64,000 nucleotides of DNA from Rhodanobacteraceae bacterium (GCA_030167125.1 CP126531.1:62001-126000); one strand, 5' to 3'; counted from the stretch's first letter, positions 26,610-37,108 are shown. Notes: a model not told the origin generated them from the sequence alone. Made by a program: numbers and translations.

Positions 26610-27892
26610 CGAGTTGGTTCGGTACATCGCAAGCCATCCGCCGCGTCGGTCCGCAGGGCCGCCACGATCCGTGGCTGCTGCTCGCGATCGCAGGTCTGGT
26701 CGCGTTCGGCATCGTGATGGTGGCGTCGAGTTCCATCGCGGTCGCGGACGGCCAGCACATTGGCGAGTTCCATTATTTGACGCGGCACCTCGCGTTCCTG
26801 CTGGCGGGTGGCGCGATCGCGTGGTTCGTCGCTGCGCGCGTCGAGCTGGATTGGATGGAACGCTATTCCGGGCGGATGATCCTGATCACCTTCGGCTTGC
26901 TGCTGCTGGTGTTCGTGCCGCACCTCGGGATGCGCATCAATGGCGCGCGGCGCTGGATCAACCTTGGCATCTCGGGCTTCCAGCCGGTGGAGCTCGCCAA
27001 GCTGACGGTGGTGCTGTACGTCGCGAGTTATCTGGTGCGCCATCGCGACGCGGTCGAAACGAAATTCCTCGGCGCGGTGAAGCCGGTGGCCGTCGCGGGC
27101 CTCACCGCCGTGCTGCTGCTGGCGCAGCCCGACTTCGGTTCGGCCGCGCTGATCGGCATCGTCACGATCGGCATGCTGTGGCTGGGCGGCGCGCGCATGC
27201 GCAACCTCGTGATCATGGGCCTGCCGATGATCCCGCTGGGCGCTTACCTCGCGTTGTCCACCGACTACCGCGTCAAGCGCCTCACCTCGTTCCTCGATCC
27301 GTGGAAGGATCCGTTCGACAACGGCTTCCAGTTGACCCAGGCGCTGATCGCGGTCGGGCGCGGCAAATGGTTCGGGGTGGGCCTCGGCGGCAGCGTGCAG
27401 AAACTGTTCTACCTGCCGGAAGCGCACACCGACTTCATCCTCGCGGTGATCGCGGAGGAACTCGGATTCTTGGGCGTGCTGTTCGTGCTCGCATTGTTCG
27501 CGCTGCTGGTCGGACGCGGCTTGCAACTCGGGCTGCGCGGCGTGGAAGTGGGGCAGCACCGCGCGGGCTACGTCGCGTTCGGTCTTTCGCTGATGGTCGG
27601 GCTGCAGGCGCTGGTGTCGGTCGGCGTGAACCTGGGCGTGTTGCCGACCAAGGGCCTGACACTGCCGCTGATCAGTTCCGGCGGTTCGAGCACGCTGATG
27701 ACCTGCGTGATGCTGGGCGTGCTGGTGCGCGCGGCGTACGAGATCCATCGCGCCGAAGACGCGCGGCGGATGGCGACGCGGCGCCCGGCGGGTTCCAGCG
27801 CAGCCGCCGTTGCGACCGATCGCGCATCCGCCGAACTGCCGCTGGCGGCGCGCAAGCGCATCGAGCCGACGCTCAACAAGGTGCGCGCATGA
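26606..27892 (+). CDS. ftsW: Peptidoglycan glycosyltransferase FtsW
   Basis: SEDS-family polymerase that extends septal glycan strands with FtsI. About ten membrane segments. Signature stretches: [35 protein letters not shown], the [10 protein letters not shown] motif, [46 protein letters not shown] and [18 protein letters not shown]. 428 residues with an Ala-rich C-terminal tail. GAGG lies 11 nt upstream of the ATG, within the sequence following the heptad array. Overlaps murG by 4 nt. Confidence 0.97.
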   Translation: MTSWFGTSQAIRRVGPQGRHDPWLLLAIAGLVAFGIVMVASSSIAVADGQHIGEFHYLTRHLAFLLAGGAIAWFVAARVELDWMERYSGRMILITFGLLLLVFVPHLGMRINGARRWINLGISGFQPVELAKLTVVLYVASYLVRHRDAVETKFLGAVKPVAVAGLTAVLLLAQPDFGSAALIGIVTIGMLWLGGARMRNLVIMGLPMIPLGAYLALSTDYRVKRLTSFLDPWKDPFDNGFQLTQALIAVGRGKWFGVGLGGSVQKLFYLPEAHTDFILAVIAEELGFLGVLFVLALFALLVGRGLQLGLRGVEVGQHRAGYVAFGLSLMVGLQALVSVGVNLGVLPTKGLTLPLISSGGSSTLMTCVMLGVLVRAAYEIHRAEDARRMATRRPAGSSAAAVATDRASAELPLAARKRIEPTLNKVRA

Positions 27893-29070
27893 GCGGGATT
27901 CGGCATTCACGATTCGGAATGCGACCGGCACGACACGCCGCCGGCGAGCAGGCCGGTGCGTCGGCACCGGCTGCCCAATCCCCAATCCCCAGTCCGCAAT
28001 CCCCGGTGCTCATCATGGCCGGCGGGACCGGCGGCCATATCTTCCCCGGCCTCGCGGTCGCGGCGGCGCTGCGCGCGCGCGACGTGCCGGTGCTGTGGCT
28101 GGGCGCGGAAGGCGGCATGGAAAATCGCATCGTGCCGGAGCATCACCTTGCGCTGCGCACGCTGCGCGTGAGGGGTTTGCGCGGCAAGGGTCTGGCGCAA
28201 CGCATCGCGGCGCCGTGGATGCTGGTGCGCGCACTGGTCGGCGCATGGCGTGCGCTGCGCGAAGCGAACCCGCGCAGCGTGTTGTCGATGGGTGGCTACG
28301 TGGCCGGCCCCGGTGGCATTGCCGCGTGGCTGCAGCGGCGTCCGTTGCTGGTGCACGAACAGAACCGCATCGCGGGCTTCACCAATCGCGTGCTGGCGAA
28401 GTTCGCGCGCAAGGTGATGAGCGGTTTCCCCGATGCGTTCACCGCGAAGACGCACGCCGAGTGGACGGGCAATCCGGTGCGCGCCGACATCGCGGCGCTG
28501 TCCGCGCCTGCGGAACGCTTCGCGAATCGCAGCGGTGCGCCGCGCCTGCTGGTGCTGGGCGGCAGCCTCGGCGCGCGCACGTTAAACCTGGGCTTGCCGA
28601 ATGCGCTATCGCGCATTCCGGCGGAACGCCGCCCGGAAGTGCGCCACCAATGCGGCACCAGGCATGTCGAGGACACCCGCGCGGCCTACGCGCGTGTCGA
28701 TGTGCAAGCCACGATCGAGCCGTTCATCGCCGACATGGCCTCGGCGTATGCGTGGGCCGACTTCGTGATTTGCCGGGCGGGCGCGCTGACGCTGGCGGAA
28801 CTCGCGGCGGCGGGGTTGGGTTCGATCCTCATGCCGTTCCCGTTCGCAGTGGACGATCACCAGGCCAAAAACGCGGAAGGCTTCGTCGCGGCCGGAGCGG
28901 CCGAGCTGGTGCAGGACCGCGACTTCGACGCCTCGCGTTTCGCCGGCATGCTGGAACGCCTGCTGCGCGATGCGGACAAACGCCTCGCGATGGCGAACGC
29001 CGCGCGCACGCTGGCGAAACCCGATGCCGCCGATGTGATCGCGCAGCGTTGCCTGGAGGTGGCCGCATGA
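27889..29070 (+). CDS. murG: UDP-GlcNAc:lipid I N-acetylglucosaminyltransferase MurG
   Basis: Converts lipid I to lipid II at the inner face of the membrane. The G-loop [60 protein letters not shown] and [15 protein letters not shown] are intact. It has 393 residues against about 355: the first 38 residues come from a heptad-repeat element (27892-28012) before the fold begins. The start overlaps ftsW (ATGA); in-frame GTG at about 28010 and ATG at 28016 lie after the repeat but lack ribosome binding sites. Overlaps murC by 4 nt. Confidence 0.95.
   Translation: MSGIRHSRFGMRPARHAAGEQAGASAPAAQSPIPSPQSPVLIMAGGTGGHIFPGLAVAAALRARDVPVLWLGAEGGMENRIVPEHHLALRTLRVRGLRGKGLAQRIAAPWMLVRALVGAWRALREANPRSVLSMGGYVAGPGGIAAWLQRRPLLVHEQNRIAGFTNRVLAKFARKVMSGFPDAFTAKTHAEWTGNPVRADIAALSAPAERFANRSGAPRLLVLGGSLGARTLNLGLPNALSRIPAERRPEVRHQCGTRHVEDTRAAYARVDVQATIEPFIADMASAYAWADFVICRAGALTLAELAAAGLGSILMPFPFAVDDHQAKNAEGFVAAGAAELVQDRDFDASRFAGMLERLLRDADKRLAMANAARTLAKPDAADVIAQRCLEVAA
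27892..28012. repeat. Heptad element in the 5' end of murG
   Basis: Left part has GGGATTCGGCATTC and GATTCGGAATG; the right part has CCCAATC, CCCAATC, CCCAGTC, CGCAATC, CCCGG units. The arms are degenerate but opposed. It is translated as an extra N-terminal segment (PIPSPQSPV at its end). Confidence 0.7.
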
Positions 29071-30503
29071 CGCCGCACCGCCTTCCGCCGCATGGCGACA
29101 TCATGCAGGGCTTCCGCCGCGTGCATTTCATCGGCATCGGCGGCGCCGGCATGAGCGGCATCGCCGAGGTGCTGCACACGCTGGGCTACGACGTTTCGGG
29201 TTCCGACCGCACGGCCTCGCCGGTCACCGAGCGGCTGGCCGGCATGGGTGTGGACGTCGCAATCGGGCATGATGCCGCGCACGTCGCCAACGTCGATGCG
29301 GTGGTGGTGTCGAGTGCGATCGGGCCGGACAATCCGGAACTCGCGGCCGCCGAGGCGCGCCGCATCCCGGTGGTGCCGCGCGCGGAGATGCTGGGCGAGC
29401 TGATGCGCTTCCGCCGCGGCATCGCGGTCGCGGGTTCGCACGGCAAGACCACGACGACCAGCCTCACCGCCAGCGTGCTGGCCGAGGCCGGCTACGACCC
29501 CACGTTCGTGATCGGCGGGCAACTGCTGTCGGCGGGCGCGAATGCGCGGCTCGGTGCCGGCACGTATCTGGTCGCCGAAGCCGACGAATCCGACGGTTCG
29601 TTCCTGAAACTGTCGCCGGTGATCGCGGTGGTCACCAACATCGACGCCGATCATCTCGATCACTACCACGGCGATTTCGCGGAACTGAAACAGGCCTTCG
29701 CGGATTTCCTGCACCGCCTGCCGTTCTACGGGTTGGCGGTGTTGTGCGTAGACAACCCGGAAGTCGCGGAGCTGGCGCAAAACACCGCGCGTTCGACGTT
29801 GACGTATGCGATCGACCACGCGGCCGACGTGCGCGGCGCCAACCTGCGCGCCGACGGTGCGCGCACGCATTTCGACCTGCTGCTGCCGGGCCAGCCGAGC
29901 CTGCCGATCACGCTGAACCTGCCGGGCCGCCACAACGTCTCGAATGCGCTGGCCGCGGCCACCATCGGCTGGCACTTGGGCGTCGAGCCGTATGCGATCA
30001 AGCACGCGCTGGAGCAGTTCCAGGGCGTCGGCCGCCGCTTCCACATCAACGGTGAATTGCCGATCGACACGGGCAAGGTGATGCTGGTCGACGACTACGG
30101 CCACCATCCGCGCGAACTCGCGGCGGTGATGGAAGCCGCGCGCGACGGCTGGCCCGAACGGCGGCTGGTGATCGTGTTCCAGCCGCACCGCTACACCCGC
30201 ACGCGCGACCTGCTGGACGACTTCGCGGGCGTGCTGTGCGAAGCCGATGCGCTGGTGCTGACCGACGTGTATCCCGCGGGCGAAGCGCCGATCGCGGGCG
30301 CCGATGGCCGCTCGCTGGCGCGCGCCGTGCGCGCGCGCGGCAAGGTCGATCCGGTGTTCATCGAGCATCCGTGCGAACTCGACGAAACGCTGCCCGCGCT
30401 GTTGCGCGACGGCGACCTGGTGCTGCTGCTCGGCGCGGGCGACATCGGCGCGGCGGCGAACGAACTTGCACAACGTGGCGACCTGAGATCGGAGAAGGCT
30501 TGA
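29067..30503 (+). CDS. murC: UDP-N-acetylmuramate:L-alanine ligase MurC
   Basis: First amino-acid ligase of the Mur pathway. N-terminal [18 protein letters not shown], the P-loop [40 protein letters not shown] and [14 protein letters not shown] followed by [13 protein letters not shown]. 478 residues. The ATG at 29067 overlaps murG (ATGA). Its stop shares one base with the ddlB start. Confidence 0.97.
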   Translation: MTPHRLPPHGDIMQGFRRVHFIGIGGAGMSGIAEVLHTLGYDVSGSDRTASPVTERLAGMGVDVAIGHDAAHVANVDAVVVSSAIGPDNPELAAAEARRIPVVPRAEMLGELMRFRRGIAVAGSHGKTTTTSLTASVLAEAGYDPTFVIGGQLLSAGANARLGAGTYLVAEADESDGSFLKLSPVIAVVTNIDADHLDHYHGDFAELKQAFADFLHRLPFYGLAVLCVDNPEVAELAQNTARSTLTYAIDHAADVRGANLRADGARTHFDLLLPGQPSLPITLNLPGRHNVSNALAAATIGWHLGVEPYAIKHALEQFQGVGRRFHINGELPIDTGKVMLVDDYGHHPRELAAVMEAARDGWPERRLVIVFQPHRYTRTRDLLDDFAGVLCEADALVLTDVYPAGEAPIAGADGRSLARAVRARGKVDPVFIEHPCELDETLPALLRDGDLVLLLGAGDIGAAANELAQRGDLRSEKA

Positions 30504-31648
30504 TGGTCGTGAATTCAAATAACCGGGACCAGGGACCAGGGACCAGGGACCAAAAGCTCACACCCGGCCGGTCCCCGGTCCCCGGTCCCCGGTCCCCGCG
30601 CATCACCGACGCCCGCGATTTCGGCCGCGTCGCCGTGGTGATGGGCGGCAGTTCGGCCGAGCGCGAAGTGTCGCTGATGTCCGGCAAGGGCGTGCTGGAT
30701 GCGCTGAAGTCGCGCGGCGTGGACGCGCACGCGATCGACGGCATCCCCGCGCTGCTGGACGCGGTGCGCGCGGGACACTTCGCGCGCGTGTTCAACATCC
30801 TGCACGGCCAGCACGGCGGCGGCGAGGATGGCGTGCTGCAGGGTGCGCTGGATTCGCTGCACGTTCCGTACACCGGTTCCGGCGTGCTGGGTTCCGCGTT
30901 GTCGATGGACAAGGTGCGCAGCAAGTGGGTGTGGGGTTCGCTCGGCCTGCCCACGCCGAGGTTCGTGCCGCTGCCGCGCGGCGCCGACGTGCAGGCGGCG
31001 GCGCGCAAGATAGGTTTCCCGCTGATCGTGAAGCCGGCGTCGGAAGGTTCCAGCGTCGGCGTGTCGCGCGTGTTCGAGGAAAAGGATCTCGACGCGGCGG
31101 TCGAACTGGCGCAGCGCTATCCCGGCGACCTGCTGATGGAAACCCTGATCGAGGGCGACGAATTCACGGTCTCGATCCTGAAATCCGACGTGCTGCCCAG
31201 CATCAAGATCGTGCCGAAGGGCGCGTACTACGACTACAACGCGAAGTACATTGCGGAAGACACGCAATACATCTGCCCCGGCCTCGACGGCGATGCGGAA
31301 GGCAACCTGCGCGCGCTGGCGCGGCAGGCCTTCGATGCGCTCGGCTGTTCCGGCTGGGGGCGCGTCGACGTGATGCGCGACCGCGACGGCCGCAACTGGC
31401 TGCTGGAAGCGAACACCGCGCCCGGCATGACTTCGCACTCGCTGGTGCCGAAGGCCGCAGCCGCGGCCGGCATCGATTATCCGGAACTGTGCTGGCGGGT
31501 GCTGGAGACGAGCTTTGATCGGGATTCCCAAGAGCAAGAGCGGGGCTGGGGGCCGGGGACTGCGAGCTCGCAAGAGGGCGCTTCTGCTTCTCCCCAGCCC
31601 CGGGCCCCCAATCCCGATTCCCGCGGCTCCGAAGGAGACGCCGCATGA
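30503..31648 (+). CDS. ddlB: D-alanine:D-alanine ligase with repeat-encoded extensions at both ends
   Basis: Makes D-Ala-D-Ala for MurF. ATP-grasp core: [60 protein letters not shown], and the metal site [18 protein letters not shown]. It has 381 residues against 305-320 usual. Residues 8-32 come from paired heptad arrays and residues about 339-381 from a second element. No other start codon lies between the N-terminal array and the fold, and GGAGAAGG precedes the ATG, so the extension is probably translated. Overlaps ftsQ by 4 nt. Confidence 0.95.
   Translation: MVVNSNNRDQGPGTRDQKLTPGRSPVPGPRSPRITDARDFGRVAVVMGGSSAEREVSLMSGKGVLDALKSRGVDAHAIDGIPALLDAVRAGHFARVFNILHGQHGGGEDGVLQGALDSLHVPYTGSGVLGSALSMDKVRSKWVWGSLGLPTPRFVPLPRGADVQAAARKIGFPLIVKPASEGSSVGVSRVFEEKDLDAAVELAQRYPGDLLMETLIEGDEFTVSILKSDVLPSIKIVPKGAYYDYNAKYIAEDTQYICPGLDGDAEGNLRALARQAFDALGCSGWGRVDVMRDRDGRNWLLEANTAPGMTSHSLVPKAAAAAGIDYPELCWRVLETSFDRDSQEQERGWGPGTASSQEGASASPQPRAPNPDSRGSEGDAA
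30525..30597. repeat. Opposed heptad arrays at the ddlB 5' end
   Basis: Four perfect GGGACCA units (30525-30552), a 17-nt core, then four perfect GGTCCCC units (30570-30597). The arms are complementary over most of their length. Translated in ddlB as residues 8-32. Confidence 0.95.
31520..31624. repeat. Heptad element in the ddlB 3' end
   Basis: Left part GGGATTCCC, then GGGGCTG, GGGGGCC, GGGGACT. Right part CCCCAGC, CCCGGGC, CCCCAATC, CCGATTCCC. Arms are opposed around a core of about 27 nt. It encodes the last 43 residues of DdlB and ends just before the ftsQ ribosome binding site AAGGAG. Confidence 0.8.
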
Positions 31649-32409
31649 AAGGCGCCCTGCGTTTCGCCGCATGGATCATTGCGATCACGCTGGTCGCTTT
31701 GCCGGTGGTGGGCGTGCTGCAGGGCTGGTTCGCGTCCGGCCGCTGGCCGGTGCGCGAGCTGCAGGTGCACGCGACCTTCAGCCACGTCAGCGCGACGCAG
31801 GTGCGCACGGCAGTGGCGCCGTCCCTGGGCGCGGGCTTCTTCGCGATCGACCTCGACAAGGTGCGCGACGCGGTGGCGGCGTTGCCGTGGGTGTCGCGCG
31901 TGGAAGTGAGCAAGCACTGGCCTGACGCGCTCGACATCACCATCACCGAAATCGATCCGATCGCGCATTGGGGCAGCGACTCGCTGCTGGGCCGCGACGG
32001 CCGCATCTTCAAGGTGCCCAACGCGGGCATCGTCAACGGACTGCCGCAATTCAACGCGCCCGATGATCGCGTGGCCGACGTGCTGGCGTTCTATCGCACT
32101 GCGCAGATCGATTTCGCGCCCTACAGCCTGCGCGTGACCGGCGTGGAACTGTCGGCGCGCGGCAGCTGGAGCCTCACGCTTTCCAACGACGGCCACGTCA
32201 CCGTCGGCAGCGACAAGCCCGACCAGCGCCTCGCGCGCTTCGTCGCGGCGCTGCCGATCCTGATGCGCGGCCGCAGCGACGCTTTCATCTACGCCGACTT
32301 GCGCTACAGCAACGGCTTCGCGGTGCGCTGGCCGGATCAGCCGGCGGCGCCTGCTCCCACCAAACCTGCGAACGGGGTGACCACCCATGTTGTTGACGGA
32401 AACGTTTAG
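31645..32409 (+). CDS. ftsQ: Cell division protein FtsQ
   Basis: Bitopic divisome protein that recruits FtsL and FtsB. One membrane segment at about 8-27 ([20 protein letters not shown]), a POTRA domain ([20 protein letters not shown] to [13 protein letters not shown]), and the FtsQ beta domain ([20 protein letters not shown]). 254 residues. AAGGAG lies 9 nt upstream of the ATG, which overlaps the ddlB stop. Confidence 0.95.
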   Translation: MKGALRFAAWIIAITLVALPVVGVLQGWFASGRWPVRELQVHATFSHVSATQVRTAVAPSLGAGFFAIDLDKVRDAVAALPWVSRVEVSKHWPDALDITITEIDPIAHWGSDSLLGRDGRIFKVPNAGIVNGLPQFNAPDDRVADVLAFYRTAQIDFAPYSLRVTGVELSARGSWSLTLSNDGHVTVGSDKPDQRLARFVAALPILMRGRSDAFIYADLRYSNGFAVRWPDQPAAPAPTKPANGVTTHVVDGNV

Positions 32410-32413
32410 GCCC

Positions 32414-33652
32414 ATGAATCGCAAGAGCGACAAGAACCTCGTCGTCGGCCTCGACATCGGCACCTCCAAGGTGATGGCGATCGTCGGCGAGTACGTGCCG
32501 GGCGAGCCGATCGAGGTGATCGGCGTCGGCAGCCACACCTCGCGCGGCATGAAGAAAGGCGTGGTGGTCGAGATCGAGTCGAACGTCAATTCGATCCAGC
32601 GCGCGGTCGAGGAAGCCGGGCAGATGGCCGGCTGCGACATCCGCTCGGTGTGCGCGTCGATTTCCGGCAGCCACCTCGAAACCCACAATTCGCGCGGCAC
32701 CGCGGCGATCCGCGACCGCGAAGTCGCGCCGGGAGACCTCGACCAGGTGCTGGAATCGGCCAGCGCGGTAGCGATCCCGGCCGACCGCAAGGTGCTCTAC
32801 AAGGAGCCGCAGGAATACCGCATCGACGGCCAGGACGGCATCCGCCATCCGGTCGGGATGAGCGGCGTGCGCCTCGAAGCCGGCGTGCACCTGGTCACTG
32901 GCGCCGCGTCGGCGGTGCAGAACATCACCAAATGCATCCAGCGCTGCGGCTTGGCGGTGGACGATCTGGTGCCCTCGGCGGTGGCGTCGGCGAAAGCCGT
33001 GCTGACCGACGACGAGCGCGAACTCGGCGTGTGCGTGGTCGACATGGGTGCCGGGACCACCGACATCGCGATCTTCACCCATGGTTCGATCCGCTACACG
33101 AAATCGCTGCCCGTCGGCGGCGACCAGGTGACGTCGGACATTTCGCAATACGTGCAGACACCGACCGCGAACGCGGAAGAGATCAAGGTGAAGTACGGCT
33201 GCGCGCTCGCGCAACTGGCGCGCGGCGAGGAAACCATCCAGGTGCCCTCGGTGGGCGAGCGTCCGCCGCGGCGCCTGCAGCGGCAGGCGCTGGCGCAGTC
33301 GATCCAGGCCCGCTACGAGGAAATCTTCGAGATGGTGCAGGACGAGATGCGCCGCTCGGGTTACGAAAACCTGCTGGCGGCCGGCGTGGTGCTGACCGGC
33401 GGCGCGGCGCGCATCGAAGGCGCGCTGTACCTCGCCGAAGAGGTCTTCCACAAGATGGTGCGCCTCGGCGTGCCGCAGCATGTCACCGGCGTCACCGAAG
33501 TGATCGCCACGCCCGCCAACGCGGCTGGCGTAGGCCTGCTGCTGCAGGGTTCGCATTCGCATGGCGGCGGCCGCGCGATCGGCGGCGCGATGGGCGACAG
33601 CGTCGCCGGTTTCATTGGCAAGGCGCGGGGCTGGTTGCACAAGAACTTCTGA
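32414..33652 (+). CDS. ftsA: Cell division protein FtsA
   Basis: Actin-like ATPase that tethers FtsZ to the membrane. [20 protein letters not shown] (phosphate 1), the 1C subdomain [37 protein letters not shown] (phosphate 2), [11 protein letters not shown] (adenosine), and the C-terminal amphipathic membrane helix [13 protein letters not shown]. 412 residues. The ATG at 32414 matches the [16 protein letters not shown] consensus; an in-frame ATG at 32387 lies inside ftsQ. Confidence 0.97.
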   Translation: MNRKSDKNLVVGLDIGTSKVMAIVGEYVPGEPIEVIGVGSHTSRGMKKGVVVEIESNVNSIQRAVEEAGQMAGCDIRSVCASISGSHLETHNSRGTAAIRDREVAPGDLDQVLESASAVAIPADRKVLYKEPQEYRIDGQDGIRHPVGMSGVRLEAGVHLVTGAASAVQNITKCIQRCGLAVDDLVPSAVASAKAVLTDDERELGVCVVDMGAGTTDIAIFTHGSIRYTKSLPVGGDQVTSDISQYVQTPTANAEEIKVKYGCALAQLARGEETIQVPSVGERPPRRLQRQALAQSIQARYEEIFEMVQDEMRRSGYENLLAAGVVLTGGAARIEGALYLAEEVFHKMVRLGVPQHVTGVTEVIATPANAAGVGLLLQGSHSHGGGRAIGGAMGDSVAGFIGKARGWLHKNF

Positions 33653-33686
33653 AGACTTTGGCCGGCCCGGGAAGGGACGGCCATCG

Positions 33687-33871
33687 GCGGCACCGCGGTG
33701 CCGCGAACCCCGCAAGGGGCGCCCGCCGAAACGGCGGGCTCGCGGCACATGGATGTGCCGCACGCGAATCAAGCACGCTCGTGCTTTTGGTGCTTGGTTC
33801 GCGAAGCCGAGTACGGACCTGTGCCGGACTCGGCGTGCACTGGCAAATCCCGGATGGATTTGTCCAGTGCA
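33687..33871 (+). promoter_or_regulatory. Five tandem stem-loops in the ftsA-ftsZ gap
   Basis: The 269-nt gap holds: an 18-bp perfect palindrome 33687-33704; GCCCGCCG-AAA-CGGCGGGC 33721-33739; GCGGCACAT-GG-ATGTGCCGC 33742-33761; a 13-bp stem with one G-T pair, 33764-33776 with 33790-33802; and a 15/16-nt stem with one bulge, 33836-33850 with 33856-33871. None is followed by a U-tract, so these are not simple terminators. They end 50 nt before the ftsZ ATG and would form the ftsZ leader if transcription continues from ftsA. Confidence 0.7.
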
Positions 33872-33921
33872 TTGCAAATCCCAACGGCAGCATGACTACA
33901 GAGCAGTACGGAGGACGGGCA

Positions 33922-35112
33922 ATGTTTGAACTGGTGGAACAACTCGCACCCAATGCGGTGATCAAGGTGATCGGTGTCGGCGGCGGTGGTGGCAACGCCG
34001 TCAGCCACATGGTCAATTCAGCCATCGACGGCGTGGAGTTCATCTGCGCCAATACTGACGCGCAGGCGCTGAAAAGCTCCGGCGCACGCACCACGCTGCA
34101 ACTCGGCGAAACGGTGACCAAGGGTCTCGGTGCCGGCGCCAATCCCGAGATCGGCCGGCAGGCCGCGCTCGAGGATCGCGACCGGATCGTCGAGGTGCTG
34201 GACGGCGCCGACATGGTGTTCATCACCTGCGGCATGGGCGGTGGCACCGGCACCGGCGCGGCGCCGGTGGTGGCGCAGCTCGCCAAGGAGAAGGGCATCC
34301 TGACGGTTGCGGTGGTGACCAAGCCGTTCCCGTTCGAGGGCCGGCGGCGCATGCAGGTGGCGTTGAAGGGCATCGAAGACCTGCAGCAGTCGGTCGATTC
34401 GCTGATCACGGTGCCGAACGAGAAACTGCTGACCGTGCTCGGCCGCGAAGTGACCTTGTTGAATGCCTTCAAGGCGGCCAACGACGTACTGCAGGGCGCG
34501 GTGCAGGGCATCGCCGACCTGATCACCCGCCCAGGTCTGATCAACGTCGACTTCGCCGACGTGCGCACCGTGATGAGCGAGATGGGCATGGCCATGATGG
34601 GTACCGGCACCGCCCGCGGCGACGACCGCGCGCAGGCGGCGGCCGAGGCGGCCATCAACAACCCGCTGCTGGAGAACGTGGACTTGTCGGGTGCCTGCGG
34701 CATCCTGGTCAACGTCACCGCCGGCCCGAACCTGACGATGCGCGAGTTCGACGAGATCGGCCGGGTGGTGCACGACTTCGCCAGCGAGGACGCGACCGTG
34801 GTGCTGGGCACCGCGCTCGACCCGGACCTGTCGGACGACGTGCGCGTCACGGTGGTGGCCACTGGTCTCAACCGCGCCGCCAAGCCGCAATTGCGGCCGG
34901 TCGCCAAGCCGGAAATGGTCGAGATGCCGCAGCCGCGGCGGGTGCTGCGCACCGGTACCGACAACGGCGTGGTGGGTTACGCCCAGCCGGAACCGATGAT
35001 GGCGACCCGCCGGGAACCGGCGCCGGCCGCGATCGCCAAGCCGGCCGCGGAAACAGCGGGCATGCCCGATTACCTGGACATCCCGGCGTTCCTGCGCCGT
35101 CAGGCGGACTGA
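33922..35112 (+). CDS. ftsZ: Cell division protein FtsZ
   Basis: Tubulin-like GTPase that forms the Z ring. [14 protein letters not shown] at the N-terminus, the tubulin signature [25 protein letters not shown] (T6 region) and [15 protein letters not shown] (T7 loop). The C-terminal recognition peptide [13 protein letters not shown] is almost identical to that of E. coli and binds FtsA and ZipA. 396 residues. The ATG at 33922 has GGAGGA 10 nt upstream. Confidence 0.98.
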   Translation: MFELVEQLAPNAVIKVIGVGGGGGNAVSHMVNSAIDGVEFICANTDAQALKSSGARTTLQLGETVTKGLGAGANPEIGRQAALEDRDRIVEVLDGADMVFITCGMGGGTGTGAAPVVAQLAKEKGILTVAVVTKPFPFEGRRRMQVALKGIEDLQQSVDSLITVPNEKLLTVLGREVTLLNAFKAANDVLQGAVQGIADLITRPGLINVDFADVRTVMSEMGMAMMGTGTARGDDRAQAAAEAAINNPLLENVDLSGACGILVNVTAGPNLTMREFDEIGRVVHDFASEDATVVLGTALDPDLSDDVRVTVVATGLNRAAKPQLRPVAKPEMVEMPQPRRVLRTGTDNGVVGYAQPEPMMATRREPAPAAIAKPAAETAGMPDYLDIPAFLRRQAD

Positions 35113-35210
35113 ACGGCGACGCGGCCTTCGGGCCGCGCAGCCGTGATTGTGGAGACGGGCAGGAGATGCCCGCCTCGTTGAGCGGCGCCTGCCGTGGCGT
35201 CGCCGTCCGA

Positions 35211-35252
35211 ATCCTGCACTGCCGAACACCCGTCCCGGCAGTGCGGATTTTT
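35211..35252 (+). terminator. Intrinsic terminator after ftsZ
   Basis: GCACTGCCG (35216-35224) pairs exactly with CGGCAGTGC (35236-35244); ATCC and GGAT extend the stem past a bulge, and TTTTT follows at 35248-35252. It lies about 100 nt after the ftsZ stop, so lpxC probably has its own promoter. Confidence 0.75.
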
Positions 35253-35394
35253 CGCCTCCACGGGAACCTGGCCGCCCTGCCGCGGTCAGTCTCCCCCGGG
35301 GGCCGCGATCGGGACCATTCCACCTGCGGGGCAGGCACCCGCCGTACGCCGAGTAACTAAACGCACGAGTCCACTTTATTCGGGCTGTCAACCG

Positions 35395-35403
35395 TGGTAG
35401 CAT
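35395..35403 (+). promoter_or_regulatory. Candidate extended -10 promoter for lpxC
   Basis: TGGTAGCAT is an extended -10 (TGn plus TAGCAT). It lies 42 nt upstream of the lpxC ATG and downstream of the ftsZ terminator. No clear -35 is visible. Confidence 0.45.
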
Positions 35404-35445
35404 CGCCCACGTTTTAGCGTTGTTCTAACGGGATTCCAACGAAAA

Positions 35446-36357
35446 ATGATCAAGCAGCGCACGCTCAAGAACGTGATCCGCGCGACGGGCGTGGGCTTGC
35501 ACACTGGTGAAAAGGTCTACATGACCTTGCGTCCCGCTGCGGTTAATACCGGCATCGTGTTCCGCCGCACCGACCTGCCGGAACCCGTCACCATTCCTTC
35601 GCGTTGCGAATATGTCGGCGACACGCGCCTATCCAGCACGTTGATCAAGGACGACGTGCGGGTGGGTACGGTCGAGCATTTGCTGTCGGCGATGGCCGGA
35701 CTCGGCATCGACAACGCATACGTCGATCTGTCCGCGCCGGAAGTGCCGATCATGGACGGCAGCGCCGGCCCGTTCGTGTTCCTGCTGCAATCCGCCGGCA
35801 TCGAAGAACAGTCCGCGCCCAAGCGCTTCATCCGCATCAAGAAGCCGGTGAAGGTCGAAGACGGCGACAAGTGGGCCGAGTTCAAGCCGTTCGATGGTTT
35901 CAAGGTCGGCTTCTCGATCGAATTCCAGCATCCGATCTTTTCGCGCCGCGCGTCCAAGGCCGAGATCGATTTCTCCACGACTTCATTCGTCAAGGAAGTC
36001 AGCCGCGCGCGCACCTTCGGCTTCATGCGCGACATCGAAATGCTGCGCGAAAAGAACCTCGCGCTCGGCGGATCGATGGACAACGCCATCGTACTGGACG
36101 ACTACCGCGTCCTGAACGAAGACGGGCTGCGTTACGAGGACGAGTTCGTCAAGCACAAGATCCTCGATGCCATCGGCGATCTTTATCTTCTCGGCCACAG
36201 CCTGATCGGCGCGTTCTTCGGCCACAAGTCCGGGCACCAGTTGAACAACCAGCTGCTGCGCGCGCTGCTGGCCGACAAGTCCGCGTGGGAAGAAGTCACC
36301 TTCGACGACCCGGCGCTGGCGCCGATTTCGTACGCACACCCCGCCCAGGCTGTATAG
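35446..36357 (+). CDS. lpxC: UDP-3-O-acyl-N-acetylglucosamine deacetylase LpxC
   Basis: Zinc enzyme of the committed step in lipid A synthesis. [20 protein letters not shown] at the N-terminus, the zinc ligand region [18 protein letters not shown], and the second zinc motif [20 protein letters not shown]. 303 residues, standard. ATG at 35446. Its stop is separated from the convergent dciA gene by 259 nt containing a dispersed repeat. Confidence 0.98.
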   Translation: MIKQRTLKNVIRATGVGLHTGEKVYMTLRPAAVNTGIVFRRTDLPEPVTIPSRCEYVGDTRLSSTLIKDDVRVGTVEHLLSAMAGLGIDNAYVDLSAPEVPIMDGSAGPFVFLLQSAGIEEQSAPKRFIRIKKPVKVEDGDKWAEFKPFDGFKVGFSIEFQHPIFSRRASKAEIDFSTTSFVKEVSRARTFGFMRDIEMLREKNLALGGSMDNAIVLDDYRVLNEDGLRYEDEFVKHKILDAIGDLYLLGHSLIGAFFGHKSGHQLNNQLLRALLADKSAWEEVTFDDPALAPISYAHPAQAV

Positions 36358-36421
36358 GTGGATCATCCCTGATCGCGGCGTCGCCGCAATCAAAGGCTGC
36401 GATCCGGCCACCTTCGGTCAT

Positions 36422-36473
36422 GTGAGTCCACCTCGGCCATCCATGGCCTGATTTCCAAGAGAGCCGATTCGAT
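36422..36473. repeat. Dispersed repeat with GGCCATCCATGGCC palindrome, copy 2
   Basis: Second copy of the element at 18613. Shares CTCGGCCATCCATGGCCT, AGCCG and TTCGAT. Located in the convergent gap between lpxC and dciA. Confidence 0.6.
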
Positions 36474-36560
36474 CGGGCGCATCACGCCCCAGCCCGCGCC
36501 CGCGGCTTTCCCGATTCGTGACTTTTTTCTGACTTTGGTCAGCGCTGGCGGCCCGCCCTG

Positions 36561-36569
36561 TGCTATAAC
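36561..36569 (+). promoter_or_regulatory. Extended -10 sequence antisense to dciA
   Basis: TGCTATAAC fits an extended -10 (TGn-TATAAC) on the plus strand. Transcription from it would run into the 3' end of dciA in antisense. No -35 and no gene immediately downstream. Confidence 0.3.
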
Positions 36570-36616
36570 TGTCCGCTTCCGCCGTTGGAACGAGGGGGCG
36601 GGCCGGCCTGCGAGCG

Positions 36617-37108
36617 TCATCGGGTCGTCGGATTGTCCGCCAGCGCGGCCAGTTCGAGGAACAACGCCCGCAGGTCCGGATCGGAGACGGCCATGGCAGA
36701 CGCGCGTATGCGTTGCGCGGCACGCGGCGAAGGCGGTCGTACGGAGGCGGAGTCTCCGTGGGATGCCGGGATCGGCATCACCTTGGCCATGACGGAGGTC
36801 GCGGCCAGGCCAAGGCTGCGCACGGCGGCGAGGATGACGGATTGATCCATGCGTGCGCGGGTCGCCCAGGCGGGCGATTCGACCAGCAGCAGGACGCGGT
36901 CATTGCGCAATCCGGCATGACGGACGTGCTCGCGCAGTGGCGAAGGCAGCAGCGGAACAATCTGCTGGCTCAAGTGGTCAAGTTCACGTGCCCGGGCGGC
37001 CAGGTCGGCAACCGGCGCACATTGCGAAACAGGCGTCGGACCGTGGGTGTCGCGGGGCGGTAACGGTCGGGCAGGAGACAAGGCAGATGATTCAGGGTTT
37101 TTCGACAT
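36617..37108 (-). CDS. dciA: DciA-like DUF721 protein
   Basis: Member of DUF721, which includes DciA, the loader of the replicative helicase in bacteria lacking DnaC. 163 residues; the conserved domain covers about 38-100 (ELDHLSQQIVPLLPSPLREH, NDRVLLLVESPAWATRARM), followed by a low-complexity tail with a second short conserved segment (SDPDLRALFLELAAL). The start could be 37108 or 37114. The ATG overlaps that of the divergent M23 peptidase gene, leaving no intergenic space. Confidence 0.85.
   Translation of the reverse strand: MSKNPESSALSPARPLPPRDTHGPTPVSQCAPVADLAARARELDHLSQQIVPLLPSPLREHVRHAGLRNDRVLLLVESPAWATRARMDQSVILAAVRSLGLAATSVMAKVMPIPASHGDSASVRPPSPRAAQRIRASAMAVSDPDLRALFLELAALADNPTTR

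Larger units (their letters stand above)
35113..35445 (+). other. ftsZ-lpxC intergenic region
   Basis: 333 nt without a supported gene. It contains a short GCGGCC-TTCG-GGCCGC stem near 35121, the terminator described separately, a GC-rich tract, then AT-richer sequence with the presumed lpxC promoter. Short open frames here show no family features. Confidence 0.7.

Noticed and set aside
32387..32413. Earlier start for ftsA
   Set aside because: The nine extra codons lie inside ftsQ and the N-terminus from 32414 matches the family consensus.
33687..33871. Intrinsic terminators between ftsA and ftsZ
   Set aside because: The stems are strong but none is followed by a run of T on the coding strand.
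36535..36845. Small plus-strand genes between lpxC and the M23 gene
   Set aside because: These open frames lie antisense to dciA and show no ribosome binding site or family resemblance; only the extended -10 was kept as a weak signal.
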